The notes under the pieces: generated by a model | What the model saw: the letters and a program-made list of their open reading frames with translations, nothing else | Database searches by the model: none | Told to the model about the DNA's origin: nothing | Shown: positions 48,894 to 56,626 of the stretch, one piece after another | Layout of the letters: each line of letters opens with the position of its first letter | Numbering within the stretch: position 1 is the first letter of the stretch | Assembly: GCA_964517315.1 (NCBI GenBank) | Contig: CAZFCJ010000002.1 | Span: forward strand, 1-64,000 | DNA from: DASWJQ01 sp964517315 | Lineage (GTDB): Bacteria > Chloroflexota > Anaerolineae > Anaerolineales > E44-bin32 | Reading direction: 5' to 3' | DNA length: 64,000 nt | Translations under genes and position numbers: made by a program

Positions 48894-50066
48894 GTGTTTG
48901 AGAAAAGCGTCTACCTGGATTACGCAGCCACCACGCCTCTGGACCCCCAGGTCCGGGAGGCGATGCGGCCCTATTTTGAGCATGATTTCGGCAACCCATC
49001 CTCTGTCCACCAGATGGGTCAGCGGGCTGAAGCCGCGGTCGAACGCAGCCGGGCCACGATGGCGCGGCTCTTGGGCTGTTCCCCAAAGGAAATTGTGTTC
49101 ACCGCCTGCGGATCGGAAAGCGACAACCTGGCCCTTCGCGGCGCCGCATTCGCTGCCCGCCGGGCCCGGGGCGCGAATCATATCCTGGTCTCTCCGGTGG
49201 AGCACGACGCGGTCTTGAATACCGCGGACGATCTCGCCGGGAACTTCGGATTTGAAGTCGAGCGGCTCCCGGTGGACCGGCACGGGCGCGTCTCAGCGGA
49301 AGACCTGCGCGGCGCGCTGAAGGACGGAACCGCCGTCGTCTCCGTCATCCATGCCAACAACGAAATCGGCACGGTTAACCCTATCCGGCAGCTGGCGCAT
49401 GTTTGCGATGCTCGCGGCGTCCCATTTCACACCGATTCGGTCCAGGCCGGGGCTCATCTTCGGCTGCAGGTCGATGAACTCGGCGTCCACATGCTCTCCT
49501 TGGGAGCCCACAAATTCTATGGCCCGAAAGGCGTTGGCGCTCTGTACGTGCGCGAGGGGACGGAGCTCGCGCCACAGCTGATCGGCGGCAGCCAGGAGCG
49601 CGGCCTGCGGGCCGGAACCCACAACGTTCCGCTGATCGTCGGCATGGCGGAAGCCTTCCAGCTCGCTCAAGAGCGGCACGAAGCCCGCGCCGCCCACAAT
49701 CGCGCATTGCGGGACATTCTGATCGAGGGCGTGCTCGATGGGGTGCCGGGAAGCCGGCTCACCGGGCACCCGCAGCAGCGCAGCCCCAATCACGCCTCGT
49801 TCGTGATCGAGGGGGTGGACGGCAACGAGCTCCTGGCGGCTCTCGATCTCGCCGGCTTCGCCTGCTCGTCCGGATCCGCCTGTAAGACCGGCGATCCCGA
49901 GCCATCCGCGGTGCTCCTGGCGTTGGGCCTGGATCCGGACCTGGCGCTCGGCTCGCTGCGGGTGACCGTGGGGTTGGACACCACGCACGAGCAAATTGAG
50001 GCCCTCTTGGAGGAGTTGCCTCGGGTCGTCGAGAGGCTCCGCACGGCCGAAGGTGCGCGCATATGA
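48894..50066 (+). CDS. Cysteine desulfurase (NifS/IscS family)
   Basis: PLP enzyme of 390 residues that takes sulfur from cysteine. The N-terminus VYLDYAATTPLDPQV is typical. The PLP-binding Lys is in LSLGAHKFYGPKG, preceded by FHTDSVQAG. The mobile sulfur-carrying Cys loop is in GFACSSGSACKTGDPEPS. The GTG at 48894 lies at the end of a promoter, so a leaderless start is likely. The stop overlaps the start of mnmA by four bases (ATGA), so its first task is probably to supply sulfur for tRNA 2-thiouridine, although Fe-S assembly is possible as well. Confidence 0.93.
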   Translation: MFEKSVYLDYAATTPLDPQVREAMRPYFEHDFGNPSSVHQMGQRAEAAVERSRATMARLLGCSPKEIVFTACGSESDNLALRGAAFAARRARGANHILVSPVEHDAVLNTADDLAGNFGFEVERLPVDRHGRVSAEDLRGALKDGTAVVSVIHANNEIGTVNPIRQLAHVCDARGVPFHTDSVQAGAHLRLQVDELGVHMLSLGAHKFYGPKGVGALYVREGTELAPQLIGGSQERGLRAGTHNVPLIVGMAEAFQLAQERHEARAAHNRALRDILIEGVLDGVPGSRLTGHPQQRSPNHASFVIEGVDGNELLAALDLAGFACSSGSACKTGDPEPSAVLLALGLDPDLALGSLRVTVGLDTTHEQIEALLEELPRVVERLRTAEGARI

Positions 50067-51133
50067 GCGAACAGAAGCGCATCGCCGTGGCCATGAGCGG
50101 CGGCGTCGACAGCTCGGTCGCCGCCGCGCTGCTCTCCGAATCCGAGGCCGAGGTCTTCGGCTTGATGATGCGCTTGTGGAGCGGCGGACCGTCGGGAACC
50201 AACCGCTGCTGCTCCCCGGACGACGTGGCTCGCGCGCGCCAGGTCGCCGCCATGCTGGACATCCCGTTCTACGTCATCGACGTGCAGCAGCGCTTCAAAG
50301 AGCAGATCGTCGATTTCTTCATCGACGGATATGCCAGCCGGGGTGTCACCCCCAACCCCTGTATGGAGTGCAACCGCCACATCCGCTGGACGTTCCTGCT
50401 CGAGCGCGCATTGGCCATGGGCGCGACGCACCTCGCCACTGGCCACTACGCGCGGGTCGACGTCAGCCAGGCCGGATACCGCCTCCTGCGAGCGCGCGAC
50501 CGCCGTAAAGATCAATCCTACGTCCTCAGCGTGATGGGCCAGTATGAGCTGGCCCACGCGGTGCTGCCGTTGGGCGAGCTGACGAAAGACGAAGTCCGCG
50601 CCCGCGCCCGCCGGCTGGAGCTGCCCAGCGCCGACCGCAGCGAAAGTCAGGATCTGTGCTTCGTGGGCGATGCGGACTACCGGGAATTCCTCGAGCACCA
50701 GGGAGTCCAGCTTCCGCCCCCCGGCCCGATCGTGAACAGCGAGGGGGAGGTCCTTGGAAGACACGATGGCCTGGCGTTCTACACGATCGGCCAGCGGAAA
50801 GGAATTGGGATCTCCGCTCCCCATCCGCTCTACGTTTTAGAAAAGGACCCGGCCCACAACCGGTTGGTTGTCGGCCCGCGCGAGCAGCTCGGGCGCAGGG
50901 AATTCGCGGTGGGACGGATCAACTGGGTCGGCGGCCAAGCGCCGAGCGGTCCGGTCGAATTAGGCGTGTGCATTCGCTATCGGGCCGACGAGGTGCACGG
51001 CGAAGTCCATCCGGTCGGCGAGAGCGGCGCCCGCGTCGTTCTCCAGGAGCCCGTTCCCGACGTCACTCCCGGCCAAGCGGCGGTGTTCTACCAGGACGAC
51101 CGCTGTCTGGGAGGTGGGATCATCCAGCCGTGA
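50063..51133 (+). CDS. mnmA: tRNA-specific 2-thiouridylase MnmA
   Basis: Adds sulfur to U34 of tRNA-Lys, -Glu and -Gln. 356 residues. The PP-loop AMSGGVDSSVAAALL binds ATP. The two catalytic cysteines are in NPCMECNRHIRW and SQDLCFVGDADYREFL, and RKDQSYVLS is a family signature. The C-terminal beta-barrel domains hold the GQRKGIGIS and DVTPGQAAVFYQDDRCLGGG motifs. Overlap of the start with the desulfurase stop, and overlap of its own stop with the next start (GTGA at 51130), indicate translational coupling through the operon. Confidence 0.96.
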   Translation: MSEQKRIAVAMSGGVDSSVAAALLSESEAEVFGLMMRLWSGGPSGTNRCCSPDDVARARQVAAMLDIPFYVIDVQQRFKEQIVDFFIDGYASRGVTPNPCMECNRHIRWTFLLERALAMGATHLATGHYARVDVSQAGYRLLRARDRRKDQSYVLSVMGQYELAHAVLPLGELTKDEVRARARRLELPSADRSESQDLCFVGDADYREFLEHQGVQLPPPGPIVNSEGEVLGRHDGLAFYTIGQRKGIGISAPHPLYVLEKDPAHNRLVVGPREQLGRREFAVGRINWVGGQAPSGPVELGVCIRYRADEVHGEVHPVGESGARVVLQEPVPDVTPGQAAVFYQDDRCLGGGIIQP

Positions 51134-51438
51134 ACGCGCCTGCGCTGATATTCGGCTTCCTACTGGCCACCGCCGCGGGGCTCATTTACCATCTGATCCG
51201 CGGCGGTCCTTTATCGCGGATGGCCCTGTACCTGGCCTCGGCTTGGGTGGGCTTCGCTGCCGGCCACGTTGTGGGCGGATGGTTGGGGTTATCCCTGCTG
51301 CGCCTCGGCGCGCTGAATTTGTTCCCTGCCGCGCTGGCCACACTGCTGGCGTTGCTGCTCGCGGACCTCCTCGCGCCGCGGGATAAATTTTCCGGCGATC
51401 GGAGCCGTCGTAAGCCCCCCTTTCGGCCGAGGGGCTGA
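51130..51438 (+). CDS. Small hydrophobic membrane protein
   Basis: 102 residues with three hydrophobic segments: APALIFGFLLATAAGLIYHL, then MALYLASAWVGFAAGHVVGG and LNLFPAALATLLALLLADLL. The C-terminus is basic (SRRKPPFRPRG). The GTG at 51130 overlaps the mnmA stop (GTGA), and its TGA stop overlaps the next ATG by one base, so it is clearly part of the operon. I recognise no family. The pattern suits a small structural membrane protein. Confidence 0.75.
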   Translation: MNAPALIFGFLLATAAGLIYHLIRGGPLSRMALYLASAWVGFAAGHVVGGWLGLSLLRLGALNLFPAALATLLALLLADLLAPRDKFSGDRSRRKPPFRPRG

Positions 51439-52493
51439 TGCTGGAGCGATCGCTTCCTCCAGCCCAATGGCTCGCCGTCGCTCTCACCGCAGCCGGAGTC
51501 CTGCTCGGCGCATGCAACGCGGCGGCGACTTCCCCTGCGGACGCGCCGACAACGACCTTTGTCCCGACCGAGAGCCCATCCCCGCAGCCCTCCCCCACAC
51601 CGACCGCACCTCCCGGCCGTGTGCTCCTGGTCCTGACCCAAGACGGCAGCGATCCCATCGCTCAAAGACTGGAAAACGAAATCGAGCGACTGGCGGCGGC
51701 TTCGGACCTGGTCTTCAGCGTGCGACCGCCAACAGAAATCGATGATCTTCCATCCAACCTGACCGCAGTGGTGGTTTACCGGGGGAGCGGTGAGCTGTTC
51801 GAACGCCTCAGCACGGCGGGCGTGGATCCTGCCCGTATCATGGCTATCGCGCCCGAAGCGCCGATTGGCGCCGAGGGGATCACTGTCATCGGCCCGGAGG
51901 GCCTGCGCGCGGATCGGGCGGCGTTCTTGGCCGGTTATGCGGCCGCGCTGCTGACCGATAACTACCGGGTGGCGGTGTTGTCCGCTGAGGACGTCAGCCC
52001 GCCGGGGTCAGCGACGGCGTTCGTCAACGGTGCCCGCTACTATTGTGGGTTGTGCCGCGCTGCCCATCCGCCGTTCGCGGACTATCCGGCGAGCGTCCGT
52101 TTGCCCGGGCCGCCGGATGAAACGGATGTCGCTTCCGCACGAGATCAGCTCGGCGAGCTGGGTGTCGACACCGTTTACCTCGCACCAGGGCTCGAGACCG
52201 GTCCCCTGCCGGCAGGGCTGACGGCGGCCGGGATCCAGCTGCTGGCCTCGACCCGGCCGGTCGATATTCCGGATGAGGCCTGGATCGCGGCCATCCGACC
52301 CGCACCGGAACTGGCTCTGGAATCGCTCTGGGGCAATCTGAGCCAGGGGATCAGCTCGGGCACGGTTCCGATGCCGCTCGCCGTCGCCGAGCGCAACGCG
52401 GCGCGCCTCAGCGACGCCCGCTATCGCCTGATTGAGGAGGTCTTGGGGGATCTAGTGGCGGGCTACATCAGCACCGGCGTGGCCGCCCCGTAA
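51438..52493 (+). CDS. Lipoprotein with periplasmic-binding-protein-like fold (BMP-like)
   Basis: 351 residues. A signal peptide ends in the lipobox LGAC with Cys26 as lipidation site, followed by a Thr/Pro/Ser-rich linker to about residue 60. The rest alternates strands and helices as in type I periplasmic binding proteins: GRVLLVLTQDGSDPIAQRLE, AAFLAGYAAALLTDNYRVAVL and ATAFVNGARYY resemble the Bmp/PnrA group of nucleoside-binding lipoproteins. It has YCGLC, a pair of cysteines not usual in that group. There is no ABC permease beside it. Coupled translation with mnmA and a thiolation operon is unexpected. Binding of a small solute at the outer face is inferred, not shown. Confidence 0.72.
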   Translation: MLERSLPPAQWLAVALTAAGVLLGACNAAATSPADAPTTTFVPTESPSPQPSPTPTAPPGRVLLVLTQDGSDPIAQRLENEIERLAAASDLVFSVRPPTEIDDLPSNLTAVVVYRGSGELFERLSTAGVDPARIMAIAPEAPIGAEGITVIGPEGLRADRAAFLAGYAAALLTDNYRVAVLSAEDVSPPGSATAFVNGARYYCGLCRAAHPPFADYPASVRLPGPPDETDVASARDQLGELGVDTVYLAPGLETGPLPAGLTAAGIQLLASTRPVDIPDEAWIAAIRPAPELALESLWGNLSQGISSGTVPMPLAVAERNAARLSDARYRLIEEVLGDLVAGYISTGVAAP

Positions 52494-52623
52494 CCGTCAA
52501 ACGGCCCAGAAACTTCATCTTACGGGACAGCATGCGCCTATGATCCGGTCAAGGTGGATTCGATGGATGACGAACATCGTAATGATCCTTAGAGGGGCGC
52601 CCCACGCCCCCGCGTACCGCCAC

Positions 52624-52641
52624 CCGGGCATGGGAGCCCGG
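52624..52641 (+). terminator. Possible terminator behind the lipoprotein gene
   Basis: CCGGGC at 52624-52629 pairs with GCCCGG at 52636-52641, followed by CCTCCGTTTTG. The stem is short and the T-tract late, so this is tentative. A second GC-rich fold-back (GGGGCGCCCC) precedes it at about 52594. Confidence 0.35.
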
Positions 52642-52678
52642 CCTCCGTTTTGATGGAGAGAGTGATCCCCCCTCATCT

Positions 52679-53779
52679 TCAGGCTTCAATGACCTCGACA
52701 CGCGTGCCGCCGGGCATCCCAACGGTGACGTCTCCCGGGTCGTAGCCGACGACCGGATCCACCCAGCGGAAGACCCACTTGGCGTCCTCGGGGCGGGCGT
52801 TCACGCAGCCGTGGGACCGAGGGACACCGAAGTCGTTGTGCCAGAAGGTGGAGTGGATCGCCACTCCGTTGCCCACGAACAGCGTCGTCCAGCCGATGCC
52901 GGGCAGATCATATCCACCGCCGGTCGTCCCCCCGACCATGTGCAGCGAGACGACTTTGCGCCAGATCGGGTGGCCACCGAGCGGCGTCGCCCACTCGTCG
53001 ACCGGGTTTCCCCGCGCGTCGAATTTGGCGCCCGTCGATATGCGCGCGAAATACACCTCGCGCTCGCCCTCGTAGCATGTCATTGTCTGATGGGTGACGT
53101 CGACGACCACCCGCTTGTCCGCCACCTGGGGACGGATCGGCGCCATGTCGTCCTCTGTCAAAGGACGAAACGCCTCGGCCCTGGCCCAGAAGATGTCGCC
53201 GAACCCGTAGCGCTCATTAATGCGGTACCAGACTTGACCGGCCTCATCGGTTCGCATCTCGTCAGCCCAGAGGATTTGGCTGTAGTAAAAACGCGGGCTA
53301 TCGGTCCCTTTGAGCCAAGGCGAAATCGCCGGCGGGTTGGCCAAGAGGATCGGCACCCACGGCACGGTCACCTGGACCCACATCCCTGGTCCCAGGCTGG
53401 TATCGGGAATCTTCTCCACCGGAGCGTTGGGTTCATTGCGCACCGGTTGCAGGTAAGGGACGTAGATGTATCCCTCGGGCGTCTCAACCCAAGTCTGGTT
53501 CATTCGAGTGGGGCGACTGCCCACAACCTCCCTCTTCCAGCTGACGACCGCGTCTTCATACAGAGGACCTATGATTGTGGATTCGACGTCGGGCTCGGCC
53601 CTGAGGTTGACCTTGCCCACGCAGACGCGACCTAACCGTTCGCTGTTGGGAAAATCTTGAAGTTGGGACTTTCCGGAAGGTCGAAAGAGTGCACCAGAGA
53701 GCGACACCGCGCCTATTTTAAGGAAGTCGCGGCGGCTGATATCTCCATGACTTACGCTTCGAGTGGTGGCTTTCCTCAC
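52679..53779 (-). CDS. Tat-exported L,D-transpeptidase (YkuD) with SH3-like domain
   Basis: Wall-modifying enzyme making 3-3 peptidoglycan cross-links or attaching proteins, 366 residues. The N-terminus contains ISRRDFLKIGAVSLSGALF, a twin-arginine signal. An SH3b-like domain follows (VCVGKVNLRAEPDVESTIIG), then a region with further SH3-like strands, and the YkuD domain near 215-350. The catalytic motif HSTFWHNDFGVPRSHGCVN has the H-(x)14-S-H-G-C arrangement complete. Export in folded form by Tat is less usual for this family than Sec. The GTG at 53779 gives the whole signal. It is divergent from the DUF948 gene. Confidence 0.9.
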   Translation of the reverse strand: MRKATTRSVSHGDISRRDFLKIGAVSLSGALFRPSGKSQLQDFPNSERLGRVCVGKVNLRAEPDVESTIIGPLYEDAVVSWKREVVGSRPTRMNQTWVETPEGYIYVPYLQPVRNEPNAPVEKIPDTSLGPGMWVQVTVPWVPILLANPPAISPWLKGTDSPRFYYSQILWADEMRTDEAGQVWYRINERYGFGDIFWARAEAFRPLTEDDMAPIRPQVADKRVVVDVTHQTMTCYEGEREVYFARISTGAKFDARGNPVDEWATPLGGHPIWRKVVSLHMVGGTTGGGYDLPGIGWTTLFVGNGVAIHSTFWHNDFGVPRSHGCVNARPEDAKWVFRWVDPVVGYDPGDVTVGMPGGTRVEVIEA

Positions 53780-53863
53780 CTTAGGATACTGACGAGTTCC
53801 TCCGGATCAGGGGTTGTCCTCACGACCAATCATAAACCCTGGCAACTCTCGTGAAAAGGCGGA

Positions 53864-53891
53864 TTCAACACGCTGCCCCGTATGATATACT
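53864..53891 (+). promoter_or_regulatory. Promoter of the DUF948 gene
   Basis: TTCAAC at 53864-53869 and TATACT at 53886-53891 are 16 bases apart. The ATG is at 53899, seven bases behind, again suggesting a leaderless message. Confidence 0.55.
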
Positions 53892-53898
53892 CGCGCTG

Positions 53899-54357
53899 AT
53901 GGACCTCGAAGCCAGCGGAGGGAGCTCCTCGGTACCCCCATCGGAGGATTCGATCGGCACGTCGGGCCGCCGCCAGACGTTGTTGCTGGTGGGCCTCGTG
54001 GCGCTGTTCGTCTTTTTCATCGCCGCCGCGATCGCCGTCGCGACGATGCTGGCGTCGAACCCAGAGCGCACGGAGACGTTGCGCGACGTGCTGATCATCT
54101 TCATGGCGTTCGAGTTCCTGGTGATCGGCCTGGCGCTGATCATCCTGATCGTGCAGCTGGCGCGACTGACGGCACTGCTGCAGAACGAAATTAAACCGAT
54201 TCTCGAGTCGACCAGCGAGACGGCGAAGACCTTGCGGGGGACGACATCGTTTCTCAGCAAGCGGGTCGTGGATCCGGTGATGAAGATGAACAGCTCGGTA
54301 GCTGCAGTTCGGCGCGCGCTCGACATTTTCCGCGCTCGCAGCTCGGATGGGTCATAA
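53899..54357 (+). CDS. DUF948-like membrane protein
   Basis: 152 residues. Two hydrophobic segments at about 29-52 (LLLVGLVALFVFFIAAAIAV) and 70-92 (IIFMAFEFLVIGLALIILIV) are followed by a helical region LQNEIKPILESTSETAKTLR that runs on with TTSFLSKRVVDPVMKMNSSV. That stretch is like DUF948 proteins, in which a membrane helix is followed by apolipoprotein-like amphipathic helices. It is co-located with a YtxH-family gene 30 bases downstream, a frequent pairing in stress-response loci. The role is unknown; envelope stress is the usual guess. Confidence 0.75.
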   Translation: MDLEASGGSSSVPPSEDSIGTSGRRQTLLLVGLVALFVFFIAAAIAVATMLASNPERTETLRDVLIIFMAFEFLVIGLALIILIVQLARLTALLQNEIKPILESTSETAKTLRGTTSFLSKRVVDPVMKMNSSVAAVRRALDIFRARSSDGS

Positions 54358-54387
54358 GCCCAAACAAGTCTTTTAGAGGAGGACATC

Positions 54388-54729
54388 ATGGCTGAAAGAG
54401 ATGGAGAATTTGGGGCGTTCGTCTCGGGATTTTTCATCGGCGGATTGATCGGCGCTGCCGTAGCCTTGCTCATGGCGCCGCAGTCCGGTGAGGAAACGCG
54501 GACGCTCATTCGCGACAAGGGCATCGAGCTGCGTGAACAGGTGGAAACGACCGCCGACGAGGCCCGCACTCGCGCCGAGAAGTTGGCCAAGGAGGCCCGC
54601 TCGCGCGCCGAAAACCTCCAGCAGCGCGGTCAGGTCATCCTCGAAGAGCAGAAAACCCGGCTGGAGGACGCGGTGGAGGCGGGCAAGCAAGCCGCACAGA
54701 AGAAGCAGGAAGAAATCTCCGAATCCTGA
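54388..54729 (+). CDS. YtxH-family protein
   Basis: 113 residues. One N-terminal membrane segment (FVSGFFIGGLIGAAVALLMAPQSGEETR) carries the YtxH signature G-x-x-x-G-a-x-x-a-L-L-x-A-P-x-S-G-x-E-T-R. The rest is a charged helix with repeated EARTRAEKLAKEARSRAE-type units, like apolipoprotein or LEA helices. AGAGGAGG lies close before the ATG. It shares an operon with the DUF948 gene and ends at a strong terminator. YtxH proteins are often part of general stress regulons. Confidence 0.88.
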   Translation: MAERDGEFGAFVSGFFIGGLIGAAVALLMAPQSGEETRTLIRDKGIELREQVETTADEARTRAEKLAKEARSRAENLQQRGQVILEEQKTRLEDAVEAGKQAAQKKQEEISES

Positions 54730-54769
54730 GCCTCCCTCGACATTAGTGGAACGAAGACAGGCAACCCCA

Positions 54770-54808
54770 GACCGGAACGCGCTGGCGCGTTCCGGTCGCT
54801 TTATTTTG
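54770..54808 (+). terminator. Rho-independent terminator behind ytxH
   Basis: A perfect 12-bp stem (GACCGGAACGCG at 54770-54781 with CGCGTTCCGGTC at 54786-54797) closes a four-base loop and is followed by GCTTTATTTTG. Confidence 0.92.
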
Positions 54809-54824
54809 ATCCGATCGGTCGTGA

Positions 54825-56471
54825 TCAGCCCGTTTCGTCCGGGCGAATGCCGCCGAGGTCGTGGATCGCCTCGGCCAGTGCGTGGGGGACATCTCCGGCC
54901 ACAACGGCCGCCTCCGAGCCTAGTCCGAACGCTGCGATTTCCCCGGCGCGGGCGTGCAGATAGCATCCCAGCACGGCGGCTTCGAACGGCGCCACGCCCT
55001 GAGCCCGCAGCCCGACGATCGCGCCCGCGAGGACGTCGCCGGTGCCCGCCGTGGCGAGCGCTGAATTGGCGAACGGCAGCACGACGGCCCTGCCTTCGGG
55101 GCCGGCTACAACGGTGAACGCTCCCTTCAGCACCAAAACATGCCCCCAGCGCTCCGCGTACTGGCGGGCCACATCGACGCGGTTGTTCTGGATCTCGTCC
55201 TTATCCTCGCCGCTCAAGATTGCCATTTCACCGGGATGCGGCGTGAGCACACTCCCCCCCGGCAGGCGCTCATTCCAATCCGGAATGTCCTTCAGCAGCT
55301 TGAGGGCGTCGGCATCCAGAACGGCCGGTGGAAGATTGACCTCGGCCGGCGTGACTTCTTCCTCCTTGGCCACGAATCCGAGCTTTCCGCGATTGGCCGT
55401 GACCTCCAGGCCGAGCAGCCTGCCCATGAACCGCCTTGTAGGTTTGTCCTGGCCCAGCCCCGGGCCGATCAGCACCGCATCGACCCCCTCCAGCTTTTCC
55501 ATGAGCACGTCGACCGCGTCTTCGTTGAGCAATCCGATCTCATGCGGCAGCAGAATCCATGTAGCCTCGGCAAGTTGTGGCGCCAGCAGCCCCTGGACGG
55601 AGCTCGGCACGGCGAGCGTCACGAGCCCCGCTCCAACACGGTAGGCGCCCTCACCGGCCAGCGCTGCGGCGCCGGGCAGCGTCACCGAACCGCCGACCAC
55701 GACCGCCCGCCCGAAAGTTCCTTTATGGGAGTTTCTCGGACGGGGCGGCAACCACGGCCGAACCATCTCCGCGGTCGCCAGCCCGAGCTCCACCTCGGCC
55801 AACTCGGGCTGGCGTTCTGGAACACCGATATCTCCAACCACTATCTCACCTACCTGTTCAGCTCCGGGAAATCGCAGCAGACCGGGTTTGGCCGCCGCCA
55901 GGGTCACGGTCAGATCGGCCGACAACGCCTCCGGCGCGATCTCGCCGCTGTCGCAGTCAAGGCCCGACGGGCAGTCCACGGCCACCACAAATGGTCGAAC
56001 CTCCCTGGCACGGAGCGCTTTGCGCGCCGTGTCCAGCAGCTCCTTGGCGGCGCCGCGCAGCGGGAGCGAAAGCCCCGTGCCCAGGACCGAATCCACCACG
56101 ATGTCGGCGGTGGACAGCATGTTGCCCAGGACCCGCCAGCGCTGGTCCTGTTCGGCTTCGGCGACCAGGATGCCGCGCTCCTTCAGGCGCGCCAGATTCG
56201 GGTCATCCTCGGCGCGAGCTTTGGAGAGGTAGACGGAAACTTGAGCGCCCTCCTCCGCCAGGTGATACCCCGCGACCAGACCGTCACCGCCATTGTCGCC
56301 GCTGCCGGCCAGGATCACGACCCGGCGGCCATTCATCGGCTCCATCCTTTTTCGGATTTCGTCGGCCACGGCCCGGCCGGCGAGCGCCATCATGTCCTCG
56401 TAGGTGTGACCGCTCTCGTCAACCGCCTTCTCGATGGTCCGCATCTGTTCCACAGATACGATCTTGGCCAC
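54825..56471 (-). CDS. nnr: Bifunctional NAD(P)H-hydrate epimerase / ADP-dependent dehydratase
   Basis: Repairs damaged NADH and NADPH. The N-terminal YjeF_N half (about 1-215) epimerises hydrated NAD(P)H: GRRVVILAGSGDNGGDGLVAGYHL and VDSVLGTGL are its landmarks. The C-terminal YjeF_C half (about 225-530) is a ribokinase-like dehydratase with RAVVVGGSVTLPGAAAL, GPGLGQDKPTRR, LTPHPGEMAIL and ATAGTGDVLAGAIVGLRAQG. 548 residues is slightly long but both halves are complete. The start has GGAGGATC upstream. The gene lies between two plus-strand units and has its own transcription. Confidence 0.95.
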   Translation of the reverse strand: MAKIVSVEQMRTIEKAVDESGHTYEDMMALAGRAVADEIRKRMEPMNGRRVVILAGSGDNGGDGLVAGYHLAEEGAQVSVYLSKARAEDDPNLARLKERGILVAEAEQDQRWRVLGNMLSTADIVVDSVLGTGLSLPLRGAAKELLDTARKALRAREVRPFVVAVDCPSGLDCDSGEIAPEALSADLTVTLAAAKPGLLRFPGAEQVGEIVVGDIGVPERQPELAEVELGLATAEMVRPWLPPRPRNSHKGTFGRAVVVGGSVTLPGAAALAGEGAYRVGAGLVTLAVPSSVQGLLAPQLAEATWILLPHEIGLLNEDAVDVLMEKLEGVDAVLIGPGLGQDKPTRRFMGRLLGLEVTANRGKLGFVAKEEEVTPAEVNLPPAVLDADALKLLKDIPDWNERLPGGSVLTPHPGEMAILSGEDKDEIQNNRVDVARQYAERWGHVLVLKGAFTVVAGPEGRAVVLPFANSALATAGTGDVLAGAIVGLRAQGVAPFEAAVLGCYLHARAGEIAAFGLGSEAAVVAGDVPHALAEAIHDLGGIRPDETG

Positions 56472-56587
56472 GGGCTCTGATCCTCCTTCTTGAAATCGGT
56501 CGTCGCTGCGCCATGGGGGCCCGATCGACCCCTACGGCATTTTACCGGAGCCGGAATATACACAGCGCCTCGGCCACGCCGACCGAA

Positions 56588-56617
56588 TTGACAGCGCTTC
56601 GATGGGTCGGTTAAACT
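56588..56617 (+). promoter_or_regulatory. Promoter of dgt
   Basis: A perfect TTGACA at 56588-56593 and TAAACT at 56612-56617 are spaced by 18 bases. The ATG at 56627 is nine bases behind the -10, so a leaderless mRNA is likely. Confidence 0.72.
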
Positions 56618-56626
56618 CATCACGCC

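Noticed and set aside
55140..56480. Long plus-strand frame opposite nnr
   Set aside because: The minus-strand gene has both YjeF halves complete; the plus-strand product shows no motif and is His/Arg-rich as expected of an antisense frame.
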